Shown here: in pieces, positions 38,232 to 49,205 of the stretch | Layout: the number at the start of each line of letters is the position of its first letter | Position numbering within the stretch: the first letter of the stretch is position 1 | Assembly (NCBI RefSeq): GCF_036373705.1 | Contig: NC_089856.1 | Location: 1,923,501-1,987,500, forward strand | From: Amia ocellicauda | Lineage: Eukaryota; Chordata; Actinopteri; Amiiformes; Amiidae | Length of the DNA stretch: 64,000 nucleotides | Direction of reading: 5' to 3' | Notes under the pieces: model-generated | What the model saw: only the letters and a program-made list of their open reading frames with translations | The model's database searches: none | What the model was told of the DNA's origin: nothing | Program-made: the position numbers and the translations under genes

Positions 38232-41200
38232 TTTGTTAGTCAGATTCAAATTTGACCTTTCCTTTAGAAAACGGGCTGGAGAATTAGGTTCCTGGCTGAC
38301 CTCCTTCATGGTGACTATTGATGCAGAGTAAATACACCGCAGTGTTGTTTTGCGCTTGTGTCTTTTATTAACGGGTTAATTGGTTTTAAAAGTGCAGAGA
38401 GCAGTAAGTCAGTAGTAACTCAATTGACAGAAACTCACTGGATGTGAACTAGCGGAAATGAAAACACTAAATCTGTGTACTGAGAAAAAGAAAGAGAATT
38501 TCAAATAATTCACAGCTGAGACTCACAGAGCACCTCAACGCTGACATTGTGAGTCGTGGATCCATACGTATTGAAGGCTCTATAGGTGTACAGTCCTCCG
38601 TCTGTCCTCCTTAGGGGAGCAGAGGCGTCAACCTCTCGTCCATCCTTGAGCCAGCTGGTCTCAGGGGCAGGACTGCCCTGCACTGTGCAGACAACACTGT
38701 CGCCCAGGGTCTGGTGCTCCGTCACTTCAACATGGTCACGACACCCTGATAGCTCTGGCCCATCTACACAAACACCATCAGAAACATACACACAGTCAGT
38801 ATTACTCCTCACAAGTGGGAATTTGACAAGATTAAACAAATAAGCGCCACATTAAATATTTAAACACAGGTTTGTCTGAAGAAAATATTAAATAAAATAT
38901 TAGGTGTACTTTACAATGTAGTAAATCACACGTGTTGAACTTCACTTTTTGATCTGCACTGTCTTGGTACCCTCTGCCCCATGATGTATCTTTGACAATT
39001 TAAACGGCTTTCCAAGCAGCTTGCTGGTATATCGATTTTAATATTATACCATTTTAATACGCCCCTTTAGTCCTCTTAGAGCAGTAGATTTATGAATAAC
39101 TGCAAGTGTGAAAGGCTAGCAGTCAGCTCCATCTTACGAAGAGCAAATTATAGGCTTGTAAACACTTACATAGCACTGTGAATGTGAACTAGCTTCATAG
39201 TAATGTTGCAAAGTAAACGTCAGGTCTGCCCTTCAAATGAAGCGCCACAATGCAGACACACACTCGGGGACACAGGGAAGGAAGGAGACTCATAGGTGAC
39301 ACTGACAGGCTGGAGAATTAGGTTCCTGGCTGACCTCCTTCATGGTGACTATTGATGCAGAGTAAATACACCGCAGTGTTGTTTTGCGCTTGTGTCTTTT
39401 ATTAACGGGTTAATTGGTTTTAAAATGCCGAGAGCATTAAGTCAGTAGTAACTCAATGGACAGAAACTCACTGGATGTGAACTAGCGGAAATGAAAACAC
39501 TAAATCTGTGTACTGAGAAAAAGAAAGAGAATTTTAAATAATGAGCAGCTCAGACTCACAGAGCACCTCAACGCTGACATTGTGAGTCGTGGATCCATAC
39601 GTATTGAAGGCTCTATAGGTGTACAGTCCTCCGTCTGTCCTGCTCAGGGGAGCAGAGGCGTCAACCTCTCGTCCATCCTTGAGCCAGCTGGTCTCAGGGG
39701 CAGGACTGCCCTGCACTGTGCAGACAACACTGTCGCCCAGGGTCTGGTGCTCCATCACTTCAACATGGTCACGACACCCTGATAGCTCTGGCCCATCTAC
39801 ACAAACACCATCAGAAACATACACACAGTCAGTATTACTCCTCACAAGTGGGAATTTGACAAGATTAAACAAATAAGCACCACATTAAATATTTAAACAC
39901 AGGTTTGTCTGAAGAAAATATTAAATAAAATATTAGGTGTACTTTACAATGTAGTAAATCACACGTGTTGAACTTCACTTTTTGATCTGCACTGTCTTGG
40001 TACCCTCTGCCCCATGATGTATCTTTGACAATTTAAACGGCTTTCCAAGCAGCTTGCTGGTATATCGATTTTAATATTATACCATTTTAATACGCCCCTT
40101 TAGTCCTCTTAGAGCAGTAGATTTATGAATAACTGCAAGTGTGAAAGGCTAGCAGTCAGCTCCATCTTACGAAGAGCAAATTATAGGCTTGTAAACACTT
40201 ACATAGCACTGTGGCATTGAGGGGCTCAGACTTCATCACAGGGTTTGGTTGTGGTCCTCCTGGTCCAAGTCTCAGCTCTGCCTCACACGTGTACTGCACT
40301 CTATCATCAGTGCGGTTGGGGGTGATGAGGAGGGTACGAGACACATTCACAGGTGTTCTGGTGGTGTCTTCAGTGAAGGTTTCTGTGTGGATTAATGCCC
40401 CCCCTCTATACCAGTTCACAGAGAGATACTGGACTGGGGCGATGCTCTGGACATCACACTGCAGCCGGTACTGTCTCCCCTCCTCCATTGGACCAGTGTG
40501 TCCCACAGAGCTGATAGAGACTCTGTCTGGATACTCTGTGGAGGGAAACACACAGAGTTACAGCATTGGGTGATGCTGGCTGGCAGTGGAGAAACTCACT
40601 CCACAAGAAAGAGCCTCAGAAGAATCAGCTTAGAGGCGTTTATGGGTCCTGACAGGTGAAGACGTGCGGACGCACACACATGTACACACGAACACACACA
40701 TATGTAGAGGATTGCTATCCATAGAAATGGGTCTATCGGGGGGATTCTGGGGCGCAGTTATCAACAGGTTAGGTTCCTCATTCTCGTGTCGAATGTTGGC
40801 CTGCACACGTGTTACAGATCACAGAACGGAGCCTCCAGTAACCTGCCATGTAGCTCTTGACACACGAACCCCAGTGAGGGTTCACCTGCAGGGTATTGAC
40901 CATGGTACCAGGCCAATTTCTTCATGGTCAGGCTGGTCTGGAGGAGTGGGAGTGAATATCAACGGACAGCCGTGCTCTCATTCGTTTGTTTGCACGTCAC
41001 AGTACAGGATACTTACTGTAGAGAGTGACATTGAGCTCTTTCTTACACTGCTTGGACTCAGTCTGAATCTTTGCGAAACATTTGGGCTCTGCGGTCCAGT
41101 CAGTCAGACTGCTGGCACTCCAGAGGAGAGACTGGACATCTGTTTTCATGTCTATGGATCCAACCGTTGCCTCCCAGCCCATTCCTCTGGTTGTCCGTGT

Positions 41201-41350
41201 TACAGTGCAGTTAACCTCTACTGGATCTCCATATCTCACCACCACTGTGGGAGGGTCAATCACAATGGGACAGTCTGCAGAATAAGCAGGACAAGTCACA
41301 GTAAGAAACAATAAAAAAAAAACTAACTAGGAAATACTATTACAAGTAAC

Positions 41351-41397
<47 letters not shown>

Positions 41398-44300
41398 GGT
41401 GTATTAGTCAGATTCAAATTTGACCTTTCCTATAGAAAACGGGCTGGAGAATTAGGTTCCTGGCTGACCTCCTTCATGGTGACTATTGATGCAGAGTAAA
41501 TACACCGCAGTGTTGTTTTGCGCTTGTGTCTTTTATTAACGGGTTAATTGGTTTTAAAAGTGCCGAGAGCAGTAAGTCAGTAGTAACTCAATAGACAGAA
41601 ACTCACTGGATGTGAACTAGTGGAAATGAAAACACTAAATCTGTGTACTGAGAAAAAGAAAGAGAATTTTAAATATTTCACAGCTCAGACTCACAGAGCA
41701 CCTCAACGCTGACATTGTGAGTCGTGGATCCATACGTATTGAAGGCTCTATAGGTGTACAGTCCTCCGTCTGTCCTGCTCAGGGGAGCAGAGGCGTCAAC
41801 CTCTCGTCCATCCTTGAGCCAGCTGGTCTCAGGGGCAGGACTGCCCTGCACTGTGCAGACAACACTGTCGCCCAGGGTCTGGTGCTCCATCACTTCAACA
41901 TGGTCACGACACCCTGATAGCTCTGGCCCATCTACACAAACACCATCAGAAACATACACACAGTCAGTATTACTCCTCACAAGTGGGAATTTGACAAGAT
42001 TAAACAAATAAGCGCCACATTAAATATTTAAACACAGGTTTGTATGAAAAAAATATTAAATAAAATATTAGGTGTACTTTACAATGTAGTAAATCACACG
42101 TGTTGAACTTCACTTTTTGATCTGCACTGTCTTGGTACCCTCTGCCCCATGATGTATCTTTGACAATTAAAACGGCTTTCCAAGCAGCTTGCTGGTATAT
42201 CGATTTTAATATTATACCATTTTAATACGCCCCCTTAGTCCTCTTAGAGCAGTAGATTTATGAATAACTGCAAGTGTGAAAGGCTAGCAGTCAGCTCCAT
42301 CTTACGAAGAGCAAATTATAGGCTTGTAAACACTTACATAGCACTGTGAATGTGAACTAGCTTCATAGTAATGTTGCAAAGTAAACGTCAGGTCTGCCCT
42401 TCAAATGAAGCGCCACAATGCAGACACACACTCGGGGACACAGGGAAGGAAGGAGACTCATAGGTGACACTGACAGGCTGGAGAATTAGGTTCCTGGCTG
42501 ACCTCCTTCATGGTGACTATTGATGCAGAGTAAATACACCGCAGTGTTGTTTTGCGGTTGTCTTTTATTAACGGGTTAATTGGTTTTAAAAGTGCCGAGA
42601 GCAGTAAGTCAGTAGTAACTCAATGGACAGAAACTCACTGGATGTGAACTAGCAGAAATGAAAACACTAAATCTGTGTACTGAGAAAAAGAAAGAGAATT
42701 TCAAATAATGAGCAGCTCAGACTCACAGAGCACCTCAACGCTGACATTGTGAGTCGTGGATCCATACGTATTGAAGGCTCTATAGGTGTACAGTCCTCCG
42801 TCTGTCCTGCTCAGGGGAGCAGAGGCGTCAACCTCTCGTCCATCCTTGAGCCAGCTGGTCTCAGGGGCAGGACTGCCCTGCACTGTGCAGACAACACTGT
42901 CGCCCAGGGTCTGGTGCTCCATCACTTCAACACGGTCACGACACCCTGATAGCTCTGGCCCATCTACACAAACACCATCAGAAACATACACACAGTCAGT
43001 ATTACTCCTCACAAGTGGGAATTTGACAAGATTAAACAAATAAGCACCACATTAAATATTTAAACACAGGTTTGTCTGAAAAAAATATTAAATAAAATAT
43101 TAGGTGTACTTTACAATGTAGTAAATCACACGTGTTGAACTTCACTTTTTGATCTGCACTGTCTTGGTACCCTCTGCCCCATGATGTATCTTTGACAATT
43201 TAAACGGCTTTCCAAGCAGCTTGCTGGTATATCGATTTTAATATTATACCATTTTAATACGCCCCTTTAGTCCTCTTAGAGCAGTAGATTTATGAATAAC
43301 TGCAAGTGTGAAAGGCTAGCAGTCAGCTCCATCTTACGAAGAGCAAATTATAGGCTTGTAAACACTTACATAGCACTGTGGCATTGAGGGGCTCAGACTT
43401 CATCACAGGGTTTGGTTGTGGTCCTCCTGGTCCAAGTCTCAGCTCTGCCTCACACGTGTACTGCACTCTATCATCAGTGCGGTTGGGGGTGATGAGGAGG
43501 GTACGAGACACATTCACAGGTGTTCTAGTGGTGTCTTCAGAGATGTTTTCAGTGTGGATTAATGCCCCCCCTCTATACCAGTTCACAGAGAGATACTGGA
43601 CTGGGGCGATGCTCTGGACATCACACTGCAGCCGGTACTGTCTCCCCTCCTCCATTGGACCAGTGTGTCCCACAGAGCTGATAGAGACTCTGTCTGGATA
43701 CTCTGTGGAGGGAAACACACAGAGTTACAGCATTGGGTGATGCTGGCTGGCAGTGGAGAAACTCACTCCACAAGAAAGAGCCTCAGAAGAATCAGCTTAG
43801 AGGCGTTTATGGGTCCTGACAGGTGAAGACGTGCGGACGCACACACATGTACACACGAACACACACATATGTAGAGGATTGCTATCCATAGAAATGGGTC
43901 TATTGGGGGGATTCTGGGGCGCAGTTATCAACAGGTTAGGTTCCTCATTCTCGTGTCGAATGTTGGCCTGCACACGTGTTACAGATCACAGAACGGAGCC
44001 TCCAGTAACCTGCCATGTAGCTCTTGACACACGAACCCCAGTGAGGGTTCACCTGCAGGGTATTGACCATGGTACCAGGCCAATTTCTCCATGGTCAGGC
44101 TGGTCTGGAGGAGTGGGAGTGAATATCAACGGGCAGCCCTGCTCTCATTCCTTTGTTTGCACGTCACAGTACAGGATACTTACTGTAGAGAGTGACATTG
44201 AGCTCTTTCTTACACTGCTTTGGCTCAGTCTTAAAGTTTGCGAAACATTTGGGCTCTGCGGTCCAGTCAGTCAGACTGCTGGCACTCCAGAGGAGAGACT

Positions 44301-44511
44301 GGACATCTGTTTTCATGTCTATAGATCCAACCGATGCCTCCCAGCCCATTCCTCTGGTTGTCCGTGTTACAGTGCAGTTAACCTCTACTGGATCTCCATA
44401 TCTCACCACCACTGTGGGAGGGTCAATCACAATGGGACAGTCTGCAGAATAAGCAGGACAAGTCACAGTAAGAAACAAAAAAAAAAAACTAACTAGGAAA
44501 TACTATTACAA

Positions 44512-44575
<64 letters not shown>

Positions 44576-47500
44576 GGTTTGTTAGTCAGATTCAAATTTG
44601 ACCTTTCCTTTAGAAAACGGGCTGGAGAATTAGGTTCCTGGCTGACCTCCATCATGGTGACTATTGATGCAGAGTAAATACACCGCAGTGTTGTTTTGCG
44701 CTTGTGTCTTTTATTAACGGGTTAATTGGTTTTAAAAGTGCCGAGAGCAGTAAGTCAGTAGTAACTCAATGGACAGAAACTCTCACTGGATGTGAACTAG
44801 CGGAAATGAAAACACTAAATCTGTGTCACCCAGGGTCTGGTGCTCCATCAATGGTGCCCAAACACAGTCCTGGAGAGCCTCTATCCAGTAAGTTTTGTCA
44901 ACGTTAACAGCCTGGGACCACATGGAAGTTATTGATCAATTAGGCAAATAGCTTGCTCAATTAAGGGCAACTGAGAGAGAGGGGGTGGGGGGGAAGAACC
45001 ACAATTTGATACTTACATACCACCGTTATATTTACACTTCCGTTCACAGATCCCAAGGTGTTAGCAAATGCATACTGGTACACCCCTTCGCCAAGTCTGT
45101 CGAGGCCCATAGAGGAATTGACCTGTTCCCCGCCCCTCGACCATGTGATCACAGGAGAAGGGTTGCAAGTACCCCCTCGAGCCACCTGTTATTTTACACT
45201 CTGCAAGCTATACAGCCCACTGAGAGGTCCAGCTTACTATTCAACTCGAAGTTGCTACAGGTCACTAATCACGGGACTTTGCCTCTTACTATTGGGTCCC
45301 TCCAGTCTGCAGTTTCCACATGTCACCACTAGGTGGGATGGTCGTACTAGGCAACAACGTTCTTGACACTAGAAGCTCGGTGGCACATTTATACTTGAGA
45401 AAGCCTTGTGGAAATGTGGGGGATAATGCTATAATTTTCATTGTCTTTCTAGGTTCATGCTCTCACAAATCAGTCTGAGGCTGCCACAGACTGTGTACAT
45501 CAGCTGGGATCAGTCTTCTTACACTTCAAGAAATCCTTGTTTACCACAGTATCCAAATCTTTATACAACATTACCTCAGTTGCCCCTCGACTTAGCCACT
45601 AGGGCAAACTGACGAGCAGAAGTTGGGGGCACAGACAAAGTGAAGAGCCGGGGTGGGGGGGGGGGATTTTGGGGGGAATTATAGGCTTGTAAACTCACAC
45701 AGCACTGTGATGTTGAGGGGCTCTGACTGGTTTGCTTGTGGTCCTCCTGGTCCCAGTCTCAGCTCTGCCTCACACGTGTACTGAACTCCATCATCAGTGC
45801 GGCTGGGTGTGATCAGGAGGGTAGGAGACACATTCACAGGTGTTCTAGTGGTGTCTTCAGAGAAGTTTAGAGTGTGGATTAATGCCCCCCCTCTATACCA
45901 GTTCACAGAGAGATACTGGACTGGGGCGATGCTCTGGACATCACACTGCAGCCGGTACTGTCTCCCCTCCTCCATTGGACCAGTGTGTCCCACAGAGCTG
46001 ATAGAGACACTGTCTGGATACTCTGTGGAGGGAAACACATGCAGAATCACTCCACCTGGTAGCATTTTCATTGATGTTTCATCACAGAGACATCTTACTA
46101 GGAATACGTTGTAGCACAAATATTCAGTCAGCCTTTACTTAACCCGCTTGTTCATATTTTACAAGAATATAAAAGGATAGGATGTAGAAGAAGTGTGGAA
46201 GTGACTTACTGTAGAGACTGATGCTGAGGTTTTTCTCACACCGAATTGGCTCAGTCAGAAAGATTCCGAAGCATCTGGGCTCTTCATTCCAGTCAGTCAG
46301 ATTACTGACACGCCAGAGGAGAGAGGTATCATTTTGCATGCCTGTGGGTCCAACCGTTGCCTCCCAGCCCATTCCACTGGTTGTCTGTGTTACAGTGCAG
46401 TTAGCCGCTACTGGATCTCCATATCTCACCACCACTCTCTCGGGGTAAATCTCAATGGGACAGTCCATAGCATCTCCTACAAAACAAGCACAGCTTTATG
46501 AAGGGGCGGACTGGGACCATAAAACAGCCCTGGAATTTTAACCATTCAGTAAAGTGCGGGCCTCCCTCCATGCTGTCGATCTGCGGTTCTGGTTGCTGAA
46601 GAAGGCCCACCTAACCAAAACAATTGACAGGCCCTTCTGGCATTTGCCAGAATTGCTCGATGGCCAGTCCACCTATGGTCTTATGCTTCAGTAACTCCTA
46701 GTTTGGAAGCTCATTTATGGGAAGTGTGTTTTAACCACAGGAAAAACTCCCTTTGTTCTCATGACTACACTCAGGTGTAGTGAACTCGCTCCCTGGGGGG
46801 GGAGCCACACTATTGGGCCCTAGACCCCAGAGATTTGAATTTCTCCCTGTGGGTTAATTGACTGGTATGTTCACCTGTGAAAGTGCCCTGTGACAACTTA
46901 CTGTGAAGGACACTGATCAAATTAAAATTACAATTAATTACAATTAACCAGCTACTTAAATTTTGAACTTTGATTGATTCTGTTTCCCGAGTTTTCCATT
47001 GAAAGGTCTCTTCGGTTTCTGAACAGCTCATCCTAAATTAGGAGTCTACAATTCGGGTCCTGGAGAGCAACACAATCTGCTGCTGTGCGCTGGTGAGCGG
47101 GCGAGTCAGTTGAGCTCATGATACAAGAGGAAGTCACAACGCAGACAGATGTGACCACAAACACCCAACCTCAGGCACAGAGTGCAGCACGCATCCTGTT
47201 TGCAAGCTGAAGAAACAATGTTATCAAGCAGGTTCAAGTGGACCTCCAGCCTCACGCAAACCCCCTAACTCTCCTCAGGACATGGGGACATGCAGGGTCT
47301 CGCTCCTCCTCTGTGTATTGCAGAAACAGTGAATTAATAGATTGTGTGGTTAAAATGTGTGTAACTCCACCTTTTGCTAAATGTAGACTTCTGCATTTCA
47401 AATGGGTGGCTTCTTGTATTTCATTTCATTATCATGTCACTGCTGTGGACGCAGCACTCACACACAGTGTACAGTCTGCTGTCCACAACTTCTGCAAGAG

Positions 47501-49006
47501 TTCCACACCCTTCGTATCAATTGCCGCCTGCTGTCTCAGATTGTGATTGGGCTCTGCACTGTATTTCTTTGTTGTTTTTAAGCCCAAATATCTGCTCAAA
47601 TCTAGTACTGTATTCAACAGTGTGATTTGTCTCTATGTATGAATATGCAACCGTAGCACTAGTTAACATATGTACAGTTCCATATAGGAATGGAAGTTAT
47701 CTTAAATGAAGGCATTGGCAGAATAGTAATACAAATCCTGCAAACGCTACTGCTACTACTTCTCAAAATAATGATAATCAGTCTTTACTTTCCATGCCAT
47801 CAATTCATAATAAACGCACCGATCTACCAGTGTGTGTCTGCTCCCATCTGCAGTGGCGATGCTGCGGCAATTGTCAAGGCTGCTCTTTTAAGTAACTGCC
47901 AAGGTTCGTCAATCTCAAGCATGGAACACCATAGAAATTGCAGAGGCACGTGTTAGCAGAGAGCTAGGTATTGCAGAGGGGGAGAGCATCTCGGGAAAGC
48001 TACAGCAGCACCTAGGGAGCAGTCGACTGATGGAGCACGTGACATGTCGCGAATTATGAAGATTATACAGGCCTGAAGAAAAAAATGCAAACACAAGCAA
48101 AAACACCGAAAACATACTCTTCGTCTCCCTCAAGAAACGTCTGTTTGAAACTGTGGGATCGCTTAGCTGTGAGAAACTAAAGGAGCTCAAAGGGCCAACA
48201 GGCCTTCGTTTTGATTAAATACTGATCTCAATACCTCATGTACACTTTAGAGATCTCCAGGACAAAATTGACCTGCAGATTTCTTTCATGCCTCCTCAAT
48301 GGCACTGAGACCAGCCTAACTTGTGCCACTAAGAAACTCACAAAATCATCTGATTAAGGTGTGGTCCAGCAATATGGGCACAATATAGTGCAGCACATGG
48401 AAAAGGCAGAGTATTTCAATTGTACAGAAGCAGAAAAAGACACACCGACACCTTTTTACATTAAACTAGATCGATTCCAAAGCTATCGATAAAAATGATA
48501 CCGCTGTATCAAACTTGTGACTGGATTTATAAGGCACCGATCCAGTTCAGAGTGCCAGGGGTCGGGTGGCTAGGTACCTCCATCTTTTAACTCTTATTTG
48601 CCTCCTTAGATTAGATCCCCCTCTTCTTTAAGACAGGAACAAATGCACCCAAATGAATGATTTACAGTCCTCAGGAAAATACTTCATTTTGAATTTCAAC
48701 CTTGGCCGTCACTCTTTGCGCCGCCAAAAAAGACTGACCCTTAACCACAGGCACTGCACGAGAGCGGTGATGCTGCTGTACTGGTGCAAACACAGTGATG
48801 GCTGACCTTTTGAGTAGCATGCAATAAATGGTTATAGAAAGGTACAACACATTGCTTTCCATTCCTCGCTAGACTCAAGAGGCCTCTCTTTAGACTTGAT
48901 TGCTACTCTCGTGGTATATCCATGCACACACATACAAAGATGACTTACCTGAACAAAGTGTAAGTAAGCTTGCAAGAGTCAGCACGTGAAGTATGCAGGT
49001 CCTCAT
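34891..49006 (-). CDS. Giant ICAM-like adhesion receptor, 14 Ig domains, type I membrane protein (16 coding exons)
   Basis: Exons: 48949-49006 (signal peptide), 46210-46476 N1, 45699-46022 D2, 44184-44441 N2, 43370-43702 D2, 42727-42963 D3, 41695-41931 D3, 41017-41274 N3, 40203-40535 D2, 39560-39796 D3, 38527-38763 D3, 37853-38110 N4, 37038-37370 D2, 36395-36631 D3, 35427-35699 terminal Ig, 34891-35099 membrane/tail. Each has AG/GT borders and every junction is phase 1; the sum is 4089 nt, 1362 aa plus TGA. N domains resemble the ICAM N-terminal family, with a GMGWEA motif placed like the GIETP integrin-binding loop of mammalian ICAMs. D2 has the C..W..Y-x-C Ig core. The terminal Ig (about residues 1203-1293) is I-set like. 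The last exon encodes a helix IIIGIIVGIIFLILLVILIC, a basic RHKR stop-transfer and a 40-residue tail with YIIV. ICAMs bind leukocyte integrins at the cell surface; that role here is inferred. No signal or membrane exon was seen between the modules, so one long transcript is the simplest model; alternative splicing or internal promoters remain possible. Confidence 0.8.
35760..38110 (-). repeat. Third, partial copy of the 3.17-kb module, joined to the terminal Ig exon
   Basis: N4, D2 and one D3 (37853-38110, 37038-37370, 36395-36631) with the same introns as the other copies. Below 36.04 kb the sequence is the intron that precedes the real terminal Ig exon at 35699. In the other copies the same intron leads to an 18-bp relic of that exon and then to another D3. 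Confidence 0.85.
38111..44441 (-). repeat. Two full copies of a 3.17-kb tandem module (N-D2-D3-D3) within the giant ICAM-like gene
   Basis: Copy 1 runs 44441-41275 and copy 2 41274-38111 (periods 3167 and 3164 bp by N-exon starts). A third, partial copy (N4-D2-D3) follows down to about 35760. Exons and introns are nearly identical, including a (TAA)n tract before each N exon (about 44512-44575, 41349-41397, 38183-38230) that varies in length. Inside each unit the two D3 blocks repeat with a period of about 1032 bp. The high intron identity implies recent duplication or ongoing gene conversion. Confidence 0.9.
44825..44849 (-). pseudogene. 25-bp D3 exon stub
   Basis: A short piece of the D3 exon (the segment containing CCCAGGGTCTGGTGCTCC on the plus strand) is fused to unrelated sequence. 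The same stub with the same junctions occurs near 9164-9188, so this deletion predates the split of the two genes. Confidence 0.55.
45017..45186 (-). pseudogene. N-truncated D3 exon relic in the giant ICAM-like gene
   Basis: Reads CNPSPVITWSRGGEQ through NTLGSVNGSVNITVV to an intact donor, but the A-B strand half of the Ig fold is replaced by unrelated sequence and no in-phase acceptor is visible (an in-frame TAA lies upstream). An almost identical copy is at 9934-10102. It is probably skipped. Confidence 0.6.
46500..46676. mobile_element. Possible hAT-type MITE in intron 1 of the giant gene
   Basis: Starts GGGGCGGACTGGGACCA and ends GATGGCCAGTCCACC, an imperfect inverted repeat; no coding capacity. 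Confidence 0.45.
46677..48948. other. Intron 1 of the giant ICAM-like gene
   Basis: No additional Ig exon was seen between the signal exon and N1. No transposase was recognised. Confidence 0.45.
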
Positions 49007-49163
49007 GATCTCATCACCGTGTTCGCAGTCCTGGGGGAAAGGAAGGTAAAAACGAAAGAACTTTGACGAGGTAAATATGGTGTTCCAACCGGCTGAAAAT
49101 CAGCAGTGCTTGGAGTAATCAGACGACGGACACATCCTTTTTGCACACAAGGCTGACTAACAG

Positions 49164-49205
49164 GAAATTAAAACTGCGACGTGTGGGTGAGCAAACCGAA
49201 ACCAT
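49164..49205 (+). promoter_or_regulatory. ISRE-like motifs upstream of the giant ICAM-like gene
   Basis: GGAAATTAAAAC and AAACCGAAACC lie about 160-200 bp above the start codon. Both resemble GAAANNGAAAC interferon-response elements but neither is a perfect match. Confidence 0.25.

Noticed and set aside
37046..44496. Open plus-strand frames of 104-221 codons repeated across the array
   Set aside because: They lie opposite the N and D2 exons and nearby introns, recur because the array repeats, and have no protein-like domain; they mirror the real minus-strand exons.
45017..45186. A fifteenth Ig domain of the giant gene
   Set aside because: The exon has lost its 5' half and a usable in-phase acceptor, so it was left out of the predicted protein.
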